Counted from the stretch's first letter, positions 1 to 9,152 are shown. The stretch is 62,092 bases of DNA from Deltaproteobacteria bacterium RIFOXYD12_FULL_56_24 (GCA_001799285.1 MGTD01000002.1:420-62511), one strand, 5' to 3'. The notes: generated from the sequence alone by a model not told the origin. A program made the numbers and translations.

Positions 1-335
1 ATGTACCGGGCCGCCGAGGCCTGATCGCCGGTGAAGATGTTGCCGAAGTTGCCCTGCCGGTCGATGAGATAGCCCTTGTTGGCCAGATTGACCAGAGCGG
101 AAAAGATCGAGGCATCGCCGTGGGGGTGGAGCTTCATGCAGTCGCCCACCACGTTGGCCACCTTGTGAAAGCGGCCGTCGTCCATGTTGAACAGAGTCTG
201 GAGGATGCGGCGCTGCACGGGTTTCAAGCCGTCGGCCACGTCGGGGATGGCCCGCTCCCGGATGACGTAGGAGGTGTAGTCGAGAAAATTGGTGTCAAAG
301 AGCTTGTGCAGCTCGCCGTAATGGGAGGTATCCAT
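1..335 (-). CDS. parC: DNA topoisomerase IV subunit A (ParC/GyrA family), N-terminal part
   Basis: This is the first 111 codons of a type IIA topoisomerase A subunit, cut by the window edge. The A subunit carries the catalytic tyrosine that cleaves DNA and works with the ATPase subunit encoded just upstream. The visible part contains the conserved stretch DGLKPVQRRIL and the box HPHGDASIFSALVNLANK, followed by RQGNFGNIFTGDQASAARY, all typical of the A-subunit winged-helix region. The catalytic tyrosine lies beyond the window. The start ATG (333-335) lies 2 nt after the parE stop, so the two genes form an operon. The pairing with a ParE-type rather than GyrB-type partner favours ParC, but GyrA cannot be excluded from this fragment. 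Confidence 0.9.
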   Translation of the reverse strand, partial: MDTSHYGELHKLFDTNFLDYTSYVIRERAIPDVADGLKPVQRRILQTLFNMDDGRFHKVANVVGDCMKLHPHGDASIFSALVNLANKGYLIDRQGNFGNIFTGDQASAARY

Positions 336-337
336 GG

Positions 338-2176
338 TTACACGACCACCAGATGATCCATGATATAATCTTTCCGCTCGGGGGTATTCTTGCCCATGTA
401 AAAGGAGAGTAGCCGGGGCACTTCACTTAAGGTGTCGATATTCACCTGCTGCAAGCGCATGTCCGGGCCGATGAACTGTTTGAATTCCTTGGGCGAAATC
501 TCGCCCAACCCCTTGAAGCGGGTGATCTCCACCGCCTTTTTGCCCTTGGAGCCCAGCTTCTTTTCTGCCGCCTGCCGCTCCTTTTCCGAATAGCAGTAGA
601 TGGTCTCCTCCTTGGTCCGCACCCGGAAGATCGGGGTCTCCAGGATGTAAACATGGCCGCGCTTGACCAGGGCCTCGAAGAAATGCAGAAAGTAGGTAAG
701 CAGCAAGTTACGGATGTGCAGCCCGTCCACATCTGCGTCCGTGGCCATAATCACCTTGTCGTAACGCAGCCCGTCCACCGAATCCTCGATATCGAGGGCC
801 CGCATCATATTGTACATCTCGTCATTTTTATAGAGCAAGGTCATGGGCTGACCGTAGACGTTCATCGGCTTGCCCTTGAGGGAAAAAACCGCCTGGGTCA
901 TGGGGTCGCGGGAGGAAACGATGGAGCCGGAGGCGGACTGGCCCTCGGTGAGAAAAAGCATGTTCTGGCGGTCCGGGCCGGAGGGCTTTTCCGCGCTGGG
1001 GTGGTACTTGCAATCCTTGAGCTGGGGAATCTTGAGCGCCACCTTCTTGGCCTTGGCCTTGGCCTCCTTGCGCACGTGCTGGAGTTCTTTGCGGATCTTG
1101 GCGCTCTGCTGGATCTTGTCGATGATGATCTCGGCCAGCTCGGTATTCTTGTAGAAGAAATCGCAGACAAAGTCCTTGACCTTGTTAACGATATCGCCCC
1201 GAACCTCGGTATTGCCGAGTTTGTTCTTGGTCTGTGACTCAAAAATCGGGTCCTTCACCTTAACCGCTATGGCCCCCACCACCCCTTCCCGCACATCCTC
1301 GCCGGAAAACTTCTTGCCGGAAAAATCGTTGATCCCCTTAAGGATCCCCTCGCGGAAGGCGGAAAGATGGGTGCCGCCCTCGTTGGTGTAGGTGCCGTTG
1401 ACAAAGGAGAAATAGCTCTCGCCATACCCCTCGGTATGGGAAAAGGCGAATTCCAGGGTGGCGTCCTTGGCGTGGATGGGCGCGTAAAGCTGGGTATCGG
1501 CGATCTCCTTGTCCAGCAGGTCGAGCAAGCCGTTTACCGAGTGAAAGCACTCGCCCTCATAGTAGATCTTGAGCCCGGCGTTGAGATAGGCATAGCGCCA
1601 GAAACGTTTGCGCACGAACTCCCGCATGTAGTAGTAGCCTTCAAAGGCATTGGGGTCGGGATGAAAGGAAACCAGGGTGCCGTTTTTTTCGTTGGTGTCG
1701 CCCTGCTCTTCCCCGACCAGCTCGCCATGCGCAAAGGTGGCCCTGGCAAACTTGCCGTCGCGGAAGGAGGTCACCTCGAAACGGTCGGACAGGGCGTTGA
1801 CCGCCTTGGTGCCCACCCCGTTCAACCCCACGGAAAACTGGAACACCTCGGTGTTGTACTTGGCCCCGGTGTTGATCACGCTCACGCACTCAACCAGCTT
1901 GCCCAGGGGGATGCCGCGCCCGAAATCCCGCACCTTGACCACGCCGTCCGCCCCGATATCCACGTTGACCCGCTTGCCCACCCCCATGATGAACTCGTCC
2001 ACCGCATTGTCCACCACCTCTTTAAGAAGGATGTAGATGCCGTCGTCCGGATGGCTGCCGTTGCCGAGCCGACCGATGTACATGCCGGGCCGCAGCCGGA
2101 TATGCTCCAGGGAACTGAGGGTCTTTATCTTGCTTTCGTCGTAGACGGAAGCGGAATTGGAATTGGGTACGCTCAT
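338..2176 (-). CDS. parE: DNA topoisomerase IV subunit B (ParE-type ATPase)
   Basis: This is the ATPase subunit of a type IIA topoisomerase, which decatenates or relaxes DNA together with the A subunit downstream. Counting from the chosen start there are 612 residues. The GHKL ATPase comes first, with EVVDNAVDE at 53-61 and DFGRGIPLG at 84-92. A transducer domain follows, then TOPRIM motifs TEGQSASGS at 410-418 and MATDADVDG at 477-485. TEGQSASG replaces the EGDSAGG usual in GyrB, which points to the ParE branch. The frame is open to 2296, but the start at 2176 (MSVPNSNS) is preferred because family similarity begins a few residues later. No strong ribosome site precedes either start, and an internal ATG at 2239 is a further option. 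Confidence 0.92.
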   Translation of the reverse strand: MSVPNSNSASVYDESKIKTLSSLEHIRLRPGMYIGRLGNGSHPDDGIYILLKEVVDNAVDEFIMGVGKRVNVDIGADGVVKVRDFGRGIPLGKLVECVSVINTGAKYNTEVFQFSVGLNGVGTKAVNALSDRFEVTSFRDGKFARATFAHGELVGEEQGDTNEKNGTLVSFHPDPNAFEGYYYMREFVRKRFWRYAYLNAGLKIYYEGECFHSVNGLLDLLDKEIADTQLYAPIHAKDATLEFAFSHTEGYGESYFSFVNGTYTNEGGTHLSAFREGILKGINDFSGKKFSGEDVREGVVGAIAVKVKDPIFESQTKNKLGNTEVRGDIVNKVKDFVCDFFYKNTELAEIIIDKIQQSAKIRKELQHVRKEAKAKAKKVALKIPQLKDCKYHPSAEKPSGPDRQNMLFLTEGQSASGSIVSSRDPMTQAVFSLKGKPMNVYGQPMTLLYKNDEMYNMMRALDIEDSVDGLRYDKVIMATDADVDGLHIRNLLLTYFLHFFEALVKRGHVYILETPIFRVRTKEETIYCYSEKERQAAEKKLGSKGKKAVEITRFKGLGEISPKEFKQFIGPDMRLQQVNIDTLSEVPRLLSFYMGKNTPERKDYIMDHLVVV

Positions 2177-2366
2177 CGGGTATCTGGCTGCAAGGTTATG
2201 ATTTAATGGTCGGATCACAGGGGGAAAATTGATCCCCATTTGTATATCGCTCTTTGACTTTGGCCGCAATGATATTTTGCCGGAAGGATATGCCATAGCC
2301 GCTTGCAGGTGACAGGTTATCTATGCAGCCTGGATGATGAATTAGAAGTATCGGTTTCAGAAAAAA

Positions 2367-2412
2367 TCGATGCTCCAATTTATCGTTTATCGATGCTCCA
2401 ATTTATCGTTTA
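2367..2412. repeat. Tandem 23-bp direct repeat (2 copies)
   Basis: Two perfect, immediately adjacent copies of a 23-bp unit that begins TCGATGCTCCAATTTATCG occupy 2367-2389 and 2390-2412. They lie in the AT-rich spacer upstream of parE, next to degraded genes. No function can be assigned. Confidence 0.9.
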
Positions 2413-2432
2413 GTTATCTGTGACCATCAGGT

Positions 2433-2632
2433 TTGCGCATGTTGCATTCTGCCTATCGTATTGTTGGCTCATTCTGTCTAATGCTAATGTCAGCTCTCTC
2501 AGAAAGTGATATGGAAGATTTGAAATTAAAATTTGAAAGGGCAAAGAATTCGCCCGTCAGAGATGAAGAAATCCTCAGCGATCTGAGACGTGTTTCTAGT
2601 ATGCTGAATTCATCCAAGGTCACAGCAGGGCG
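2433..2632 (+). pseudogene. Fragment resembling a homing-endonuclease-associated repeat protein
   Basis: An open frame here contains the segment SPVRDEEILSDLRRVSSML, which resembles the helical homing-endonuclease-associated repeat (a DNA-binding repeat of the form DEELLxDLRRVA). The frame then runs into the next remnant without the aromatic second half of such a repeat. Together with the broken gene behind it, this looks like debris from past insertions. The resemblance was judged by eye, and the stretch may not be a gene at all. Confidence 0.25.
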
Positions 2633-2916
2633 GTGGAACTATCCAGGCAGCGCGATTTGTCGGAACTGGAACAGCAGGGAGTGATTCAGGGGTTTGAGTT
2701 TACCCACGAACTTGCCTGGAATGTGTTGAAGGATTATCTCGAAAAACAGAGGTTTGCAAGCATCGTCGGTTCCAGGAATGCAACCCGCGAAGCCTTTATG
2801 CCCCTCACATCGCGGAGGAGGTTGCCAAAGACATTTTGACCCGGTTTCATCCCGCTTTTGTCGCAATGGCCCAACGCTTTGGCGCGCTTGCCGGTCAGCC
2901 GGGAACCAACCCATGA
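2633..2916 (+). pseudogene. Frameshifted HI0074-family nucleotidyltransferase substrate-binding protein (HepT-like)
   Basis: Two reading frames together give most of an HI0074-family protein. The first contains VELSRQRDLSELEQQG followed by FEFTHELAWNVLKDYLE and GSRNATREAF. After a deletion or shift near 2803 the similarity continues in another frame with APHIAEEVAKDILTRFHPAF, ending at the TGA at 2914-2916. The central segment that should link GSRNATREAF to the C-terminal helix is missing. Intact homologues are all-helical partners of minimal nucleotidyltransferases and act as toxin-antitoxin pairs. Its stop overlaps the start of the next remnant, the normal arrangement for such a pair. Confidence 0.7.
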
Positions 2917-3023
2917 ACCATGGCCTGCCAGCGCAGACGGTGGGAAAAACCCACGCTGTATTCAGCCGCTTTCCAGCCATCGAGAAGGCGGTTTTGTACG
3001 GCTCCCGCGCCAAGGGCACATAA
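2913..3023 (+). pseudogene. Truncated minimal nucleotidyltransferase (MntA/HI0073-like)
   Basis: The frame starts at an ATG overlapping the stop of the preceding remnant and encodes 36 residues ending KAVLYGSRAKGT, then TAA. Intact family members continue past GSRA.G with the two catalytic aspartates of the polymerase-beta fold, which are absent here. This is the N-terminal stub of the partner gene. The pair is judged inactive. Confidence 0.65.
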
Positions 3024-3104
3024 TAAAATGCCCTAGCTTGCTCAGAGATGCGCATGAACACCAAAACAGGCAACGAAAGTCAGAGACGCACTCAGCACCA
3101 TCTT

Positions 3105-4181
3105 TCACCCCCCTATTCGTGACATCTGCCCGTGACAATCCCCTGCGCTGTCCGGCGAAATGGTATGTCCTTTCGGCTTGTTCAGGATAGCCGCGATGAT
3201 CAAAGCCCGGATTTCTTCATCGCTTGCCCCGCTGCGCAGGCTCCCCCTGAGATCGGTTTCCTGGTCGGAGAGAAGGCAGGAACGCAACCTGCCTTCCGAT
3301 GTGAGCCGTAAACGGTTGCACCGATCGCAGAAGTGGTGGCTGATGGGGCTGATAAAACCGACACTGCCGACTGCCCCGGCCAGCCGGTAAACACGGGCCG
3401 GGCCGTCCATGCGCTTGGCCTCCACCGGCGCAAGCGGCCCCAGAGGCTTAAGCAGTTCCATGATCTCCTGGGAGCTGATGTATTTACTTTTGTCCCAAAG
3501 GGCCGATGCCCCAATGGGCATGAACTCGATAAAGCGAATCTGCAACGGCTCCGTAAGGGTCAGCCTGGCAAAGTCGATGAATTCGTCATCGTTTATCCCT
3601 TTCAGGGCAACGATATTCAATTTGATCGGGTTAAAGCCAAGCTCCCGGGCCTTGCTGATTCCGCCCCAGACTTTGGCAAACGCATCAACCCCGGTTATTT
3701 GCTGGAAACGCTCCGGAATCAGGGTGTCAAGGCTGATATTCAGCTTGCTGATCCCTGCATCCCGCAAGGCCTCGGCGTGGTCGGCCAGCAGGACGCCGTT
3801 GGTGGTAAGGCGGATATCGTTAAGCCCCGGGATTTGCGCCAACTCCCTGATGAAAGAGAGAACCTCCCGCCGCACCAGGGGTTCGCCGCCGGTCAGTCGG
3901 ACCTTTTCAATACCGAGGGAAACGGCAAGCCGCACCACCCGAAGAATCTCCTCGTAGCGCAGCAATTCCTCGCTGGCCAGCTTGATCCGCCCTTCCTTTG
4001 GGGTGCAGTACTGACAGCGCAGATTGCAATGGTCGGTGAGAGAGATCCGCAGATAGCTGATGGAGCGGGCAAACATGTCCGTCAGGCGTTCCCCCTGGGA
4101 TTGACCGGGAAGAGGCATATCCGGCAAATTTTCGAAAGTTTCCGGCTGCGGTAAAGCCTGTTGTTCGTGGTTTGTTGTCAT
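3105..4181 (-). CDS. moaA: GTP 3',8-cyclase MoaA (molybdenum cofactor biosynthesis)
   Basis: MoaA is a radical-SAM enzyme that converts GTP to 3',8-cyclo-7,8-dihydro-GTP, the first step of molybdopterin synthesis. The radical-SAM cluster motif is CNLRCQYC, preceded by YLRISLTDH. The second cluster is marked by FCDRCNRLRLTSEGRLRSC, and the protein ends in the Gly-Gly tail typical of MoaA. The frame is open to 4241 with a GTG. The ATG at 4181 and another at 4118 are alternatives, and none has a convincing ribosome site. The gene stands alone on this strand. The molybdoenzyme at 46-48 kb is a likely consumer of the cofactor. Confidence 0.93.
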   Translation of the reverse strand: MTTNHEQQALPQPETFENLPDMPLPGQSQGERLTDMFARSISYLRISLTDHCNLRCQYCTPKEGRIKLASEELLRYEEILRVVRLAVSLGIEKVRLTGGEPLVRREVLSFIRELAQIPGLNDIRLTTNGVLLADHAEALRDAGISKLNISLDTLIPERFQQITGVDAFAKVWGGISKARELGFNPIKLNIVALKGINDDEFIDFARLTLTEPLQIRFIEFMPIGASALWDKSKYISSQEIMELLKPLGPLAPVEAKRMDGPARVYRLAGAVGSVGFISPISHHFCDRCNRLRLTSEGRLRSCLLSDQETDLRGSLRSGASDEEIRALIIAAILNKPKGHTISPDSAGDCHGQMSRIGG

Positions 4182-4488
4182 ATCTTCATCATAGGTAATA
4201 TCTTCACAGGAAGCGGCCGGCGGGAAATTGCTACGAATCACGCGGGCTTTAGATGCGTTTGCAACAATCTTTGATTTTTTCCGGCTTTCCTGCTACATAG
4301 TGGAGGACGCAAGAATACGATGCCAGTGAGCATCCGTCAATCGTCATTTCACAAAAATGCCCTTTAGAATTTAGACGCTGTTTGGGAATGGTCAATGCTT
4401 TTTAACCACTCCCTTGCAGCTCCTCATGCCGTTCTTGCATAAAAAAAAGCAAGTTTTGCTTTAGCGGCTCACCTTGGGAAAATCGCGC
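4182..4488. other. Divergent moaA/tsaD spacer
   Basis: This 307-nt spacer must hold the promoters for moaA (leftward) and tsaD (rightward). A small inverted repeat, CTTGC at 4434-4438 and GCAAG at 4449-4453 with a loop containing eight A residues, lies about 35 nt before tsaD. No molybdenum-cofactor riboswitch was recognised upstream of moaA. Confidence 0.4.
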
Positions 4489-5553
4489 ATGCTCATCCTC
4501 GGCATTGAAAGCTCCTGCGACGAAACAGCCGCGGCGGTTCTCCGCGATGGCAATACTCTGCTGAGCAATGTCATCAACTCCCAGGTGGCCGTACACAGCC
4601 CATACGGCGGCGTGGTTCCTGAGCTTGCCTCCCGGAAGCATCTGGAAAACATCTATCCGGTGGTAGAATCGGCCCTGAGCCTGGCAGGCATCAGCCTGGA
4701 CGATCTGGACGGTCTGGCCGTCACCCAGGGCCCTGGTCTGGTTGGCTCGCTGCTCGTCGGTCTTTCCTTTGCCAAGGCCATATCCGCGGTGAAAGGCCTC
4801 CCCTATGTGGGGGTCGATCATATTGTCGGCCATCTCCTCTCCCCTTTTCTGGAAAAGGAGCAGCCGACATTTCCCTATATCGCCCTGGTTGCTTCCGGCG
4901 GCCATTCAAGCATCTTTCTGGTCCGTGACCACACCTCCATCCAACTGCTGGGCAGAACCCGCGATGATGCGGCCGGGGAGGCCTTTGACAAAGTGGGCAA
5001 GATGCTTGGCCTCGAATATCCGGGCGGCCCGGTCATCAGCCGACTGGCCGAAGGGGGAAACCCCGCGGCGATCCCTTTCCCCCGCGCCTGGCTTGCTCCG
5101 GACAGTCTCGATTTCAGCTTCAGCGGCCTGAAAACCGCAGTGGCCAACTACCTCCACCAACGCCAACAGAAAAATGAGCCGTTCAATATCCCGGATGTCT
5201 GCGCTTCTTTTCAGGAAGCGGTGGTGGAAGTGTTATGCGAAAAAGTACTCAAGGCCGCCAAAATCCACCAGATCTCCACCGTCGCCCTGGCTGGAGGAGT
5301 AGCGGCCAACGCCCGATTGCGCGCCTCTCTTCAAAATCTTGGCGCCCAGCGGGGAATCAAAATCTTCATGCCTTCTTTTGAGCTGTGTACGGATAATGCG
5401 GCGATGATCGCCCTGGCTGGCTTTTATCATTTTTCCACCCAAGCCACGACCTCCTTTGACACGGATGCCTACTCCCGCTCGCCGATTTTACAGCCGGGAT
5501 CTGCTTTCGCCGACAATTCTCCGCCCCCGGCAAAAGTCAGCGCCGCGCCATGA
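4489..5553 (+). CDS. tsaD: tRNA N6-adenosine threonylcarbamoyltransferase TsaD
   Basis: TsaD transfers the threonylcarbamoyl group to A37 of ANN-decoding tRNAs, acting with TsaB and TsaE in the cytoplasm. The 354-residue product opens with MLILGIESSCDETAAAV and carries the metal-binding HIVGH (His111 and His115) after GLVGSLLVGLSFAKAIS. Further family motifs are ASGGHSSIFLV, DDAAGEAFDKVGK and ALAGGVAANARLR. The frame could begin at a TTG at 4474, but the ATG at 4489 fits family N-termini and has GGGA upstream. It starts a tightly packed run: its stop overlaps the next start by 4 nt. Confidence 0.95.
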   Translation: MLILGIESSCDETAAAVLRDGNTLLSNVINSQVAVHSPYGGVVPELASRKHLENIYPVVESALSLAGISLDDLDGLAVTQGPGLVGSLLVGLSFAKAISAVKGLPYVGVDHIVGHLLSPFLEKEQPTFPYIALVASGGHSSIFLVRDHTSIQLLGRTRDDAAGEAFDKVGKMLGLEYPGGPVISRLAEGGNPAAIPFPRAWLAPDSLDFSFSGLKTAVANYLHQRQQKNEPFNIPDVCASFQEAVVEVLCEKVLKAAKIHQISTVALAGGVAANARLRASLQNLGAQRGIKIFMPSFELCTDNAAMIALAGFYHFSTQATTSFDTDAYSRSPILQPGSAFADNSPPPAKVSAAP

Positions 5554-6050
5554 AGCCAAAGCGCGCCGCAAAATACTATTACCTGAAATTTCTCCGCTTG
5601 CAGGGAGACCCGCATTCCCTGGCCATGGGGGTGGCCATTGGCATCTTTGTAGGCATTACCCCGACTGTCCCTCTGCATACCGCGCTTATCCTTATCCTGG
5701 CCTGGCCTCTGCGGGGCAACATCCTGGCTGCCTTGATCGCAGCCACCGCGGTCAGCAATCCCCTCACCTGGCTGCCGCAATATTATTTTTCCTGGCGGCT
5801 GGGGAGCTGGCTGCTGCCCGGACAGCTTTCCTGGGAACGAATTCAAGCCCTGCTGGGGCTGTTTACCTCAGGGGCAAGCTTCAAACAAAGCCTTATCCTC
5901 CTCGGACAGCTTGGCCTCGAAGCTGCTGCGGTCATGTTGCTGGGCGGGGTTCTCCTGGCAATCCCCTTTAGCTGCGCCGGATACATGCTCACCTTAAAAT
6001 TCTTCCGCGCCATTCGCAAAAAGCGAATGGAAAAGCACATCCTCGACTGA
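5550..6050 (+). CDS. DUF2062 membrane protein
   Basis: This 166-residue protein belongs to the DUF2062 family of small inner-membrane proteins of unknown function. The family signature is the opening region LQGDPHSLAMGVAIGIFVG with TPTVPLHTAL, followed by SNPLTWLPQYYFSWRLG. Hydrophobic segments lie at about 25-60, 65-85 and 115-150. The start ATG overlaps the tsaD stop (ATGA), implying coupled translation, and rsmA follows after 5 nt. Neighbours in tRNA and rRNA modification do not by themselves indicate a role. Confidence 0.88.
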   Translation: MKPKRAAKYYYLKFLRLQGDPHSLAMGVAIGIFVGITPTVPLHTALILILAWPLRGNILAALIAATAVSNPLTWLPQYYFSWRLGSWLLPGQLSWERIQALLGLFTSGASFKQSLILLGQLGLEAAAVMLLGGVLLAIPFSCAGYMLTLKFFRAIRKKRMEKHILD

Positions 6051-6055
6051 AAACC

Positions 6056-6925
6056 ATGAGCAACGACCTGCGCATAAAAAAAATCCTGAGCGACCGCCAG
6101 CTGGCCCCCAGCAAAAAACTTGGACAAAACTTCCTGGTTCACCGGCAGACCGCGGAACGCATTGTTGATCTTTCCGGGGTCACCCCGGAAGATTCCGTGC
6201 TGGAACTGGGGGTGGGCCTGGGTTCCCTTACCCTGCCCCTGGCCGAGCGAGTCCGGCAGGTAATCGGCTTGGAGCTCGATGCCGGCATCATTGCCTACCA
6301 TCAGGAGCACCAGTCTCTGCCGGCCAACGTCACCCTCATCCACCAGGATCTTCTCAAGGCCGACTTTGGCGAACTTGCCCGCCAGACCAATGGCCCGCTG
6401 AAAATCCTGGCCAACCTCCCTTACTCCATCTCCAACCTGCTTCTCTTCAAACTGGTCGAAAATCACGAATCACTGGACCGGGCCGTACTCATGCTGCAAA
6501 AAGAGGTGGGCCAGCGCCTCACCGCCAAGGTGGGCTCGAAAGAATACGGGGTGCTCTCCGTCCTGCTCGCCGGCTGCGCCTCGGTGAAAACCATAATGCA
6601 GGTCGGCCCGGAGCAGTTTCATCCGCGACCCAAGATTGACTCCGTGGTGGTGCGGATTACTTTCCAGCCGGTGCCGGAAAGGGTGGCGCAACTCCCTGCC
6701 CATGACCGGCAGCTGCTCCGGCGCATCGTCAATGCCGCTTTTGGCCAGCGTCGCAAGACCCTGCGCAACTCCTTGAGCGCCGGGATGATCAACGGCTTGT
6801 CACGGGAGCGGCTTTCCACCCTGTTGCATCAATCAGGGATCAACCCGGAAACCAGGGCGGAGCGGCTGACCATCGAGGATTTTGTCCGCCTGACCAACGC
6901 CGTCTCCGCCTGCTCTTCAGGCTGA
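6056..6925 (+). CDS. rsmA: 16S rRNA dimethyladenosine transferase RsmA (KsgA)
   Basis: RsmA dimethylates two adjacent adenines in the loop of helix 45 of 16S rRNA late in 30S assembly. The 289-residue protein begins with the diagnostic SKKLGQNFLVHRQTAERIV. It has the SAM-binding segment VLELGVGLGSLTLPL and the catalytic motif NLPYSISNLLLFKL. FHPRPKIDSVVVRI and FGQRRKTLRNSL mark the C-terminal domain. It sits between DUF2062 (5 nt) and the alcohol dehydrogenase (4 nt), so the whole run is probably one transcript. Confidence 0.96.
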   Translation: MSNDLRIKKILSDRQLAPSKKLGQNFLVHRQTAERIVDLSGVTPEDSVLELGVGLGSLTLPLAERVRQVIGLELDAGIIAYHQEHQSLPANVTLIHQDLLKADFGELARQTNGPLKILANLPYSISNLLLFKLVENHESLDRAVLMLQKEVGQRLTAKVGSKEYGVLSVLLAGCASVKTIMQVGPEQFHPRPKIDSVVVRITFQPVPERVAQLPAHDRQLLRRIVNAAFGQRRKTLRNSLSAGMINGLSRERLSTLLHQSGINPETRAERLTIEDFVRLTNAVSACSSG

Positions 6926-6929
6926 TTCC

Positions 6930-8093
6930 GTGCGGGACTTTGTCTTTTACAATCCGACCAGGATCATCTTCGGCAGGGGAGTCCTTGCCCAGGCAGGCGG
7001 GCAGGCCGCGGCCTTTGGCAGCAAAGCAATGCTTGTCTCAGGCAAGGGGAGCCTGAAAAGACTGGGAGTTTACCAGAATGTTTTCCAATCCTTGCGCCAG
7101 GACGGAATCGAGGTCATCGAGCATGAGGGGGTGCAGCCGAACCCCATCTTAAGCCATGTCCGCCAGGGCGTTGCCTTGGCGCAAAAAAACGGGATCGAGG
7201 TTATCGTCGCCTTAGGGGGAGGGAGCGTTATTGACAGCGCCAAGGCTATTGCGGCCGGAGCCCTGGCGGGCCACGATGTCTGGGGGTTTTTCAAGGGAAA
7301 GAAAAGCATCCGGGAGGCCCTGCCGGTTATCGCCCTGCCCACCGTCGCCGGCTCTGGCTCGGAAAGCAACAACGGCATGGTACTCGGCAACGAGGCAACC
7401 GGGCAGAAGATCGGCATCGGCAACCGGCATCTGTTCCCGAAAATCGCCATTCTGGACCCGACCGTCACCTTCAGCGTTCCGCCATCCACCACCGCTTTCG
7501 GGGCCGTGGATGCTTTCAGCCATCTGCTGGAATTTTACCTGTTCCGGGAAGAATCTTTTTCCCCTTTACAGGATCACTACAGCGCCGGGCTGATGCAAAC
7601 CCTGATGGCCGCTGGCGAGACCGCCCTGGCCACCCCCCTGGATTACCAAAGCCGCGCCGAGCTCATGTGGGCAAGCAGTCTGGCCTTAAACGGCATCAGC
7701 TCCGCAGGGCTGGGGCGGGTCGGTTTCCCCTGCCACCTGATCGAACACTCCCTCAGCGCCCTGCACAATATCCCCCACGGCGCCGGACTCGCGGCCATCC
7801 TGCCGGGGGTCCTGGCCTATATGGCCAGAAAAGACCCAGCCCGTCTGGCCATTTTTGCCGCGCAGGTTTTTGGCTTACTCGAGGATGATCAGCAACTCCT
7901 CGCCCAGAAAGGGATTCTTCTCTTTACCGAATGGTTGCGAAAAATAGCTGCCCCCACCTCGCTTGCCGACCTGAATCTCTCAAAAAAGGATATCCCCGCC
8001 CTTGCCAGCAACACCAGGGCGCAGGCACGTTTGTGGCGACTCAGCGAGTATCCTCCGGAGATTGTCGAGGCGATTCTTTGGGAGTGTTTATAA
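6930..8093 (+). CDS. Iron-containing alcohol dehydrogenase (butanol dehydrogenase-like)
   Basis: This 387-residue protein is a group III, metal-dependent alcohol dehydrogenase that interconverts an aldehyde and an alcohol with NAD(P)H. It opens with the family motif FYNPTRIIFGRG. The nucleotide-binding GGGSVIDSAKAIAAGAL and TVAGSGSESN follow. Metal ligands are provided by AVDAFSHLLE and by HLIEHSLSALHNIPHGAGLA. These features resemble the YqhD/BdhA branch, but the substrate cannot be read from sequence. The start is a GTG 4 nt after rsmA. Its 3' end overlaps the convergent DUF3108 gene by 53 bp. Confidence 0.9.
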   Translation: MRDFVFYNPTRIIFGRGVLAQAGGQAAAFGSKAMLVSGKGSLKRLGVYQNVFQSLRQDGIEVIEHEGVQPNPILSHVRQGVALAQKNGIEVIVALGGGSVIDSAKAIAAGALAGHDVWGFFKGKKSIREALPVIALPTVAGSGSESNNGMVLGNEATGQKIGIGNRHLFPKIAILDPTVTFSVPPSTTAFGAVDAFSHLLEFYLFREESFSPLQDHYSAGLMQTLMAAGETALATPLDYQSRAELMWASSLALNGISSAGLGRVGFPCHLIEHSLSALHNIPHGAGLAAILPGVLAYMARKDPARLAIFAAQVFGLLEDDQQLLAQKGILLFTEWLRKIAAPTSLADLNLSKKDIPALASNTRAQARLWRLSEYPPEIVEAILWECL

Positions 8094-8967
8094 GGCGGAA
8101 ATTTCCGGCTTGGCCAGAATATTCGACCAGCTCCGCGGTCAAGGAACCAATGATAATCTTCGCCTGAATCCTGATGGGGATTCGCCAGGCGTCATCGGTA
8201 AGCCAGACAAGAGGATCTCCTATCTTTTCATAAAGTCCCTTGAAGGTCAGATGCGGCTGAACCTTGATGGTTTTTTTCTTACCCAGCACACTTTCCTGCT
8301 CTTCCTTTCCCTGCACGACGACAACCACCTCATGCCGCTTTTTATCGGCAAAGGTAGGGACGATCATCGGAGCATCCCCGGTAAAAGACAAAGCCCGCAT
8401 GAAGAAAAACGAGGAAAACTCGTTATGCATCGGGCCGTTTAGCTGATATACATGCGCTGGCTCATCATTTTTACGGTAGGAGACGCGAAACCTATCTTGG
8501 TCATATTTGGTAACCTTGTTATTGACTCGGCGCCCCTCTTTCTGCTGCATTTCATGACGGCTTGGCAAGCGCATCGGCCCGTTCACGATGGTACGAAAAT
8601 GGTCCTCCACCGGGTAAAACACCTCAAGCAGCCCGGCGCTTCTGGCGGTAACTTCAAGGGCAAAAGCCTCATGGCTGTCGGCAATCTTGCGAATCCGCAT
8701 GACGATTTCTCCCGCCTCTATGCCAAGCCAGCTGACCGTATAGCGCAAGGTCTCCCCACCGGCATAGGCGGTTTGCAGCAGCGCCTCATCCGGTTTTGTT
8801 CCGGGATTAACCATCTCGGTTGCGCGAGGGGGCGCCGCGCGCACAATGAGAAACCCATCGGCGTCAAGAAGTGCCTCGCTGCGGACAAGGGAAGAAACAA
8901 GCAGGCTGCAGAAGACAAAAAAAACAACCATGCCTGCTCGGAGATCAGCGCTGTTTTTGCCCAGCAT
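8041..8967 (-). CDS. DUF3108 exported protein
   Basis: This is a DUF3108-family protein of unknown function with an N-terminal signal (hydrophobic MVVFFVFCSLLVSSLV, then a likely cleavage after RSEA). The mature part contains the family hallmarks ETLRYTVSWLGIEAGEI and VEDHFRTIVNG, and ends with PIRIQAKIIIGSLTAEL. Such proteins are predicted to be periplasmic. Three starts are possible: 9012, 8967 and 8931. 8967 or 8931 give a sensible signal peptide. The last 53 bp overlap the convergent dehydrogenase gene. Confidence 0.82.
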   Translation of the reverse strand: MLGKNSADLRAGMVVFFVFCSLLVSSLVRSEALLDADGFLIVRAAPPRATEMVNPGTKPDEALLQTAYAGGETLRYTVSWLGIEAGEIVMRIRKIADSHEAFALEVTARSAGLLEVFYPVEDHFRTIVNGPMRLPSRHEMQQKEGRRVNNKVTKYDQDRFRVSYRKNDEPAHVYQLNGPMHNEFSSFFFMRALSFTGDAPMIVPTFADKKRHEVVVVVQGKEEQESVLGKKKTIKVQPHLTFKGLYEKIGDPLVWLTDDAWRIPIRIQAKIIIGSLTAELVEYSGQAGNFRLINTPKESPRQSPEDTR

Positions 8968-9152
8968 TATCCGCACGAAATCTTCTCCTGAAAGATTGTC
9001 CCACCGCGCCATCCACGCGGGGCGATTTTCTTGCTCAATTTTTTGCTGTTTTCACTTAACTCTTCTGTGGTAAACAGTTACGAGAACACTATGGCCAAAG
9101 CAATCCAGCAAAGCAGATTCATGCCTTAGCACGAAAAAACAGAGAGAAGACC

